Of a stretch of 9,616 nt of DNA, positions 7,492-9,616 are shown piece by piece. The notes beneath the pieces are model-generated. The model did not search any database and was not told where the DNA came from. It worked only from the letters and a program-made list of their open reading frames with translations. Both the position numbers and the translations under genes were made by a program. This DNA is from Paludibacter sp. (lineage in GTDB: Bacteria > Bacteroidota > Bacteroidia > Bacteroidales > Paludibacteraceae): the NCBI GenBank assembly GCA_030655595.1, contig JAUSNQ010000159.1, positions 1 through 9,616 of the forward strand. The letters are read 5' to 3'. Positions within the stretch are counted from its first letter, which is position 1; each line of letters starts with the position of its first letter.

Positions 7492-7605
7492 GCGCTAGTA
7501 TGTTGCTCGATACTGCGCCACTGTGTTGCTCGGTGCTGCACTGGTGTGTTGCTCGGTATTGCACTAGTGTGTTGCTTGGTGCTACGACCATAGGACATTT
7601 GATTA
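7492..7605. repeat. 23-bp tandem repeat block, copy B (four units plus conserved tail)
   Basis: Four contiguous 23-bp units start at 7492, 7515, 7538 and 7561. Each contains TGTTGCT at the same place, followed by nGRT. The unit begins GCRCnnnTRTG and ends in a variable dinucleotide plus T. The units have diverged from each other more than those in copy A. The tail TAGGACATTTGATTA (7591-7605) matches copy A at 14 of 15 positions. On the 5' side, TAGGATATTTG (7481-7491), which includes the hydrolase stop codon, resembles the start of the tail at 10 of 11 positions. The block separates the 3' ends of two convergent genes, as copy A does. Confidence 0.87.
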
Positions 7606-7611
7606 TCGTAC

Positions 7612-8256
7612 TTATTGCAACGCCTCAATCAAATCTAATTTAATAATTTCCCAGTATTTCTTTCGCAGACAAATTGGATCAAAATCTATATCAGCATTCA
7701 CGAAATTAGTAAAATTGCTAATAATTTCTTGTCTGACATGTGAATATGGATAACGTTCTTCGTGTAAATGGAGCATTTCTTCTATTGAAAATGTCTCCAA
7801 TAATTCATGAATATCCCAGAAATCTTTCTTTCTTCCTCCTCTCGATACCATATCTATTTTCATAGCTGCAATTTCTTCCAAAGTAGCCAACCGTAATCCA
7901 TCTACCTGAATTTGAGGTCTTATAAATTTATCGGTATAAAACAAATCTAACTTAATGCATTCTTTTTCGGAACTTCCAATAAAATAGGATTTACCTAAAC
8001 CCACGATATCAGTTTCAAATGTATCGACATAAGGATAGTGTCTTTTCAAATAATTATCAATTGCATTAAAATCTACAGTCCCATACACACATTCCGTAAA
8101 CAAATCAAGGTCAACCGATTGGCGATGTCCTAATTGTAAGCTCAGCGATGTGCCACCAACCAACAGGAAATCATTGAAAACTGAAACTGTCATCAAATTC
8201 TGAAGCGTGGAAAGTAGTAACGAGTTTACTGTGTTGTAATAGAGTGATTTTGCCAT
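7612..8256 (-). CDS. AbiEii-type nucleotidyltransferase toxin
   Basis: This 214-residue protein belongs to the AbiEii/DUF1814 nucleotidyltransferase family, toxins of type IV-like TA and abortive-infection systems. Members for which activity is known transfer nucleotides to RNA targets such as tRNA. Motif I is GGTSLSL (34-40), followed by HRQSVDLDLF (44-53) with the metal-binding Asp49 and Asp51. The third acidic residue is Asp104 in IKLDLF (101-106). The family motif IV region is KIDMVSRGGRKKDFWDI (133-149). All expected catalytic positions are present, so the protein should be active. It is shorter than AbiEii from Lactococcus or Streptococcus, as is usual for compact Bacteroidota members. 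It starts 1 bp after the stop of the antitoxin gene, so translation is coupled and the antitoxin is made first. The RNA target is unknown. Confidence 0.87.
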   Translation of the reverse strand: MAKSLYYNTVNSLLLSTLQNLMTVSVFNDFLLVGGTSLSLQLGHRQSVDLDLFTECVYGTVDFNAIDNYLKRHYPYVDTFETDIVGLGKSYFIGSSEKECIKLDLFYTDKFIRPQIQVDGLRLATLEEIAAMKIDMVSRGGRKKDFWDIHELLETFSIEEMLHLHEERYPYSHVRQEIISNFTNFVNADIDFDPICLRKKYWEIIKLDLIEALQ

Positions 8257-8257
8257 A

Positions 8258-8764
8258 TTATTTCAGGTACTTTAATATATTTGCTGAAATTACTTTACTT
8301 ATTGAAGCTTTTTCTTTAAGACATTTTAAAACAATTTCTTTACCGTAAAAACAAATTATTTCATGTATTTCCTGCTTGTTGCCGCGTTCAAAAACTCGGT
8401 AAATTACAGCCAATTTATTCTTTTCCCAGTCGATACTATTCATATCTGTGTCCCAAAAAACTACTGAACGAAGTTTGGATATATCGGGACGATAACGCTC
8501 CGATAACTTCTTTTTCTCTTGCGCAATGTCACTATATGCTTGCAGGACCATAAAATAACCTTCTTCCAAACCCAAAGACTGCTCAATTTTTAAAGATAAA
8601 GCAGGATTCATTCGCCGCTTACCTTTGGTAATGGTAGCAATGGTTTGCGGAAATTCATTGATAGAGAGAGCGAATGTGCCTTTCTGCAATTTTCGTTTTT
8701 TTAATTCTCTCTCCAGCATGATGCCGGGATGGATACCTTTTATTATGTCAATGTTTGAATTCAT
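8258..8764 (-). CDS. XRE/HigA-like antitoxin with C-terminal DUF6922-like domain
   Basis: This 168-residue protein is the likely antitoxin and transcriptional repressor of the AbiEii-type toxin behind it. Residues 10-75 form a HigA-like helix-turn-helix domain, opening with GIHPGIMLERELKKRKL and continuing through FPQTIATITKGKRRMNPALSLKI. Residues 94-145 resemble the DUF6922 domain (LRSVVFWDTD at 98-107, VIYRVFERGNKQE at 120-132, FYGKE at 139-143), which may contact the toxin. The classical AbiEi antitoxin has a winged helix followed by an AbiEi C-terminal domain; neither is seen here, so the antitoxin type differs. The ATG at 8764 lies about 15 nt from the predicted transcription start. There is no Shine-Dalgarno sequence, only an A-rich stretch. 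A palindrome at 8801-8816 upstream fits an operator for autoregulation. Confidence 0.83.
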   Translation of the reverse strand: MNSNIDIIKGIHPGIMLERELKKRKLQKGTFALSINEFPQTIATITKGKRRMNPALSLKIEQSLGLEEGYFMVLQAYSDIAQEKKKLSERYRPDISKLRSVVFWDTDMNSIDWEKNKLAVIYRVFERGNKQEIHEIICFYGKEIVLKCLKEKASISKVISANILKYLK

Positions 8765-8784
8765 TGTTTGCTATTATTTTACGA

Positions 8785-8792
8785 CAAAGATA
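8785..8792 (-). promoter_or_regulatory. Promoter -7 element of the toxin-antitoxin operon
   Basis: The minus strand reads TATCTTTG, a full match to the Bacteroidota -7 consensus TAnnTTTG. Transcription should begin near 8779, leaving a leader of about 15 nt. No TTTG lies at the usual -33 distance; that place is taken by the palindrome at 8801-8816. Confidence 0.6.
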
Positions 8793-8800
8793 GAAAAAAG

Positions 8801-8816
8801 TAAACAAATTTGTTTA
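8801..8816. promoter_or_regulatory. Perfect 16-bp palindrome, probable antitoxin operator
   Basis: TAAACAAATTTGTTTA is a perfect inverted repeat without a spacer. It covers about -22 to -37 relative to the predicted start of the toxin-antitoxin transcript, where a bound protein would block RNA polymerase. The HTH antitoxin encoded directly downstream is the natural candidate to bind it, as in HigA-type autoregulation. An A+T-rich palindrome can arise by chance, but its length and exact position support a regulatory role. Confidence 0.55.
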
Positions 8817-9018
8817 TTTATCGGAATATATTTTATTTTTCCCGAGTACCAAACCTTATTAACGTGATTTCGATATAAGGACAATCGAACAGTTTTTTTA
8901 GCAAATACATAGTCCTTCTTGTCACATTTGCATACCAATTTTCATCTATATGTATAGCAAATAAATTCTGTAACATTATTTCAAAAATTCTATTCTTTCC
9001 AAGCAAAAAAACAGCTGT

Positions 9019-9616
9019 ATGAAAAAGTCATTAATTCCTTTTATAGCATTGTTTGTAATGCTGTTGTCTTCGTGCGAAGACCGTGTTTCCGAAACCATTA
9101 CCTACACAATCAATGAACCGATATTTATGCCTACCGCGACTTTCAGAAGTTCTGTCAAAGTCAGTCAGCAAGCCCATGAGATTACCGGTTACGGTAAAAT
9201 AAGCTATTACAATGGTTACCTGTATATGTCAGAGCCGGGCAAAGGCATTCACATCATCAACAATCAGGATCCTGCAAATCCTCAAATCATAGGATATATT
9301 GAACTTTTAGGAAATGCCGATTTATCGATTCGCAACAACTTGCTGTATGCCGATTCTTACATTGATTTGGTCTGGTTCGATGTTAGTAATCCTGCTCAAC
9401 CTGTAGAAAAAGGGCGTTTAGAGAATGTTTTTCCGGAAGCGATACCAATTATCAATAATGGTTTTGGAATTGATTATGCCATGTCGTATGGCGATGACAA
9501 GCCGGATGGGGTGATTATTGGTTGGAGGGAAGTTGTTCGAACAGAGCCGGTTGAGGATTATTACGGTAACGGTTCCTTTTGGAGATGGGGTTGGATGCGG
9601 GGTGATGTTTTTGCTT
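9019..9616 (+). CDS. LVIVD-type beta-propeller lipoprotein (3' end outside window)
   Basis: The frame from ATG 9019 is open to the window edge, giving 199 visible residues. The N-terminus is a lipoprotein signal: MKKS, a hydrophobic stretch to residue 16, then SSC with Cys19 as the predicted lipidated residue, followed by acidic EDRVSE. From residue 60 there are two repeats of the LVIVD pattern, a short strand pair followed by an aspartate turn and NPxxP: YLYMSEPGKGIHIINNQDPANPQ (67-89, key residues YLYM, GIHII, DPANP) and LLYADSY...WFDVSNPAQP (108-128). Such proteins are predicted beta-propellers on the cell envelope with unknown ligands. The protein is probably in the outer membrane. The gene points away from the toxin-antitoxin operon, with a 254-bp divergent region in which I find no convincing promoter for it. 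Confidence 0.8.
   Translation, partial: MKKSLIPFIALFVMLLSSCEDRVSETITYTINEPIFMPTATFRSSVKVSQQAHEITGYGKISYYNGYLYMSEPGKGIHIINNQDPANPQIIGYIELLGNADLSIRNNLLYADSYIDLVWFDVSNPAQPVEKGRLENVFPEAIPIINNGFGIDYAMSYGDDKPDGVIIGWREVVRTEPVEDYYGNGSFWRWGWMRGDVFA

Noticed and set aside
7492..7583. A CRISPR array.
   Set aside because: The 23-bp units are directly adjacent, with no unique spacers between them, and no cas gene is present.
8765..9018. A possible gene or terminator in the divergent region, including the stem CCTTAT/ATAAGG at 8854-8859 and 8875-8880.
   Set aside because: No coding frame stands out. The stem is only six pairs around a 15-nt loop with no T-run, so it is not worth a feature call.

Overview
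The window looks like chromosomal DNA from a member of the Bacteroidota, probably order Bacteroidales. The evidence is a DPP5-type S9 peptidase with catalytic spacing matching the Porphyromonas enzyme, an ECF sigma factor coupled to a membrane-anchored protein ending in a beta-barrel, an LVIVD-type lipoprotein, A-rich ribosome binding regions, and two promoters carrying the Bacteroidota -7 element TAnnTTTG. There are no rRNA or tRNA genes, integrases or insertion sequences, and no CRISPR array.

Layout. Positions 1-3253 (+) look like core genome: the 3' part of a secreted S9 peptidase, then a two-gene operon of an ECF sigma factor and a predicted anti-sigma/outer-membrane-barrel protein. Positions 3287-3354 hold the first block of a 23-bp tandem repeat. 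Positions 3383-5808 (-) hold an AT-rich defence-like cluster: an RloA/AbiL-type AAA ATPase, an RloB-family TOPRIM-like protein overlapping it by 8 bp, and a 16-cysteine DUF3795 protein. Positions 5809-6388 lack an intact gene. They contain the ATPase promoter, a decayed DUF6994-like gene fragment on the minus strand, and three hairpins. Positions 6389-7483 (+) encode a membrane-anchored S33 alpha/beta hydrolase. Positions 7492-7605 hold the second, longer repeat block. Positions 7612-8764 (-) are a toxin-antitoxin pair: an AbiEii-type nucleotidyltransferase and an XRE antitoxin with a DUF6922-like tail, with a promoter and a perfect 16-bp palindrome in front. From 9019 (+) a surface-type lipoprotein begins and runs off the window.

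Reading. Two probable defence or stress modules, a stray hydrolase and a gene remnant lie between core-like genes. Both repeat blocks sit in convergent gene junctions, have the same orientation and end in the same 15-bp sequence. They may mark the edges of an accessory island or a place where genes are repeatedly gained. The repeat family and the combination of RloA, RloB and DUF3795 are the parts most worth following up.
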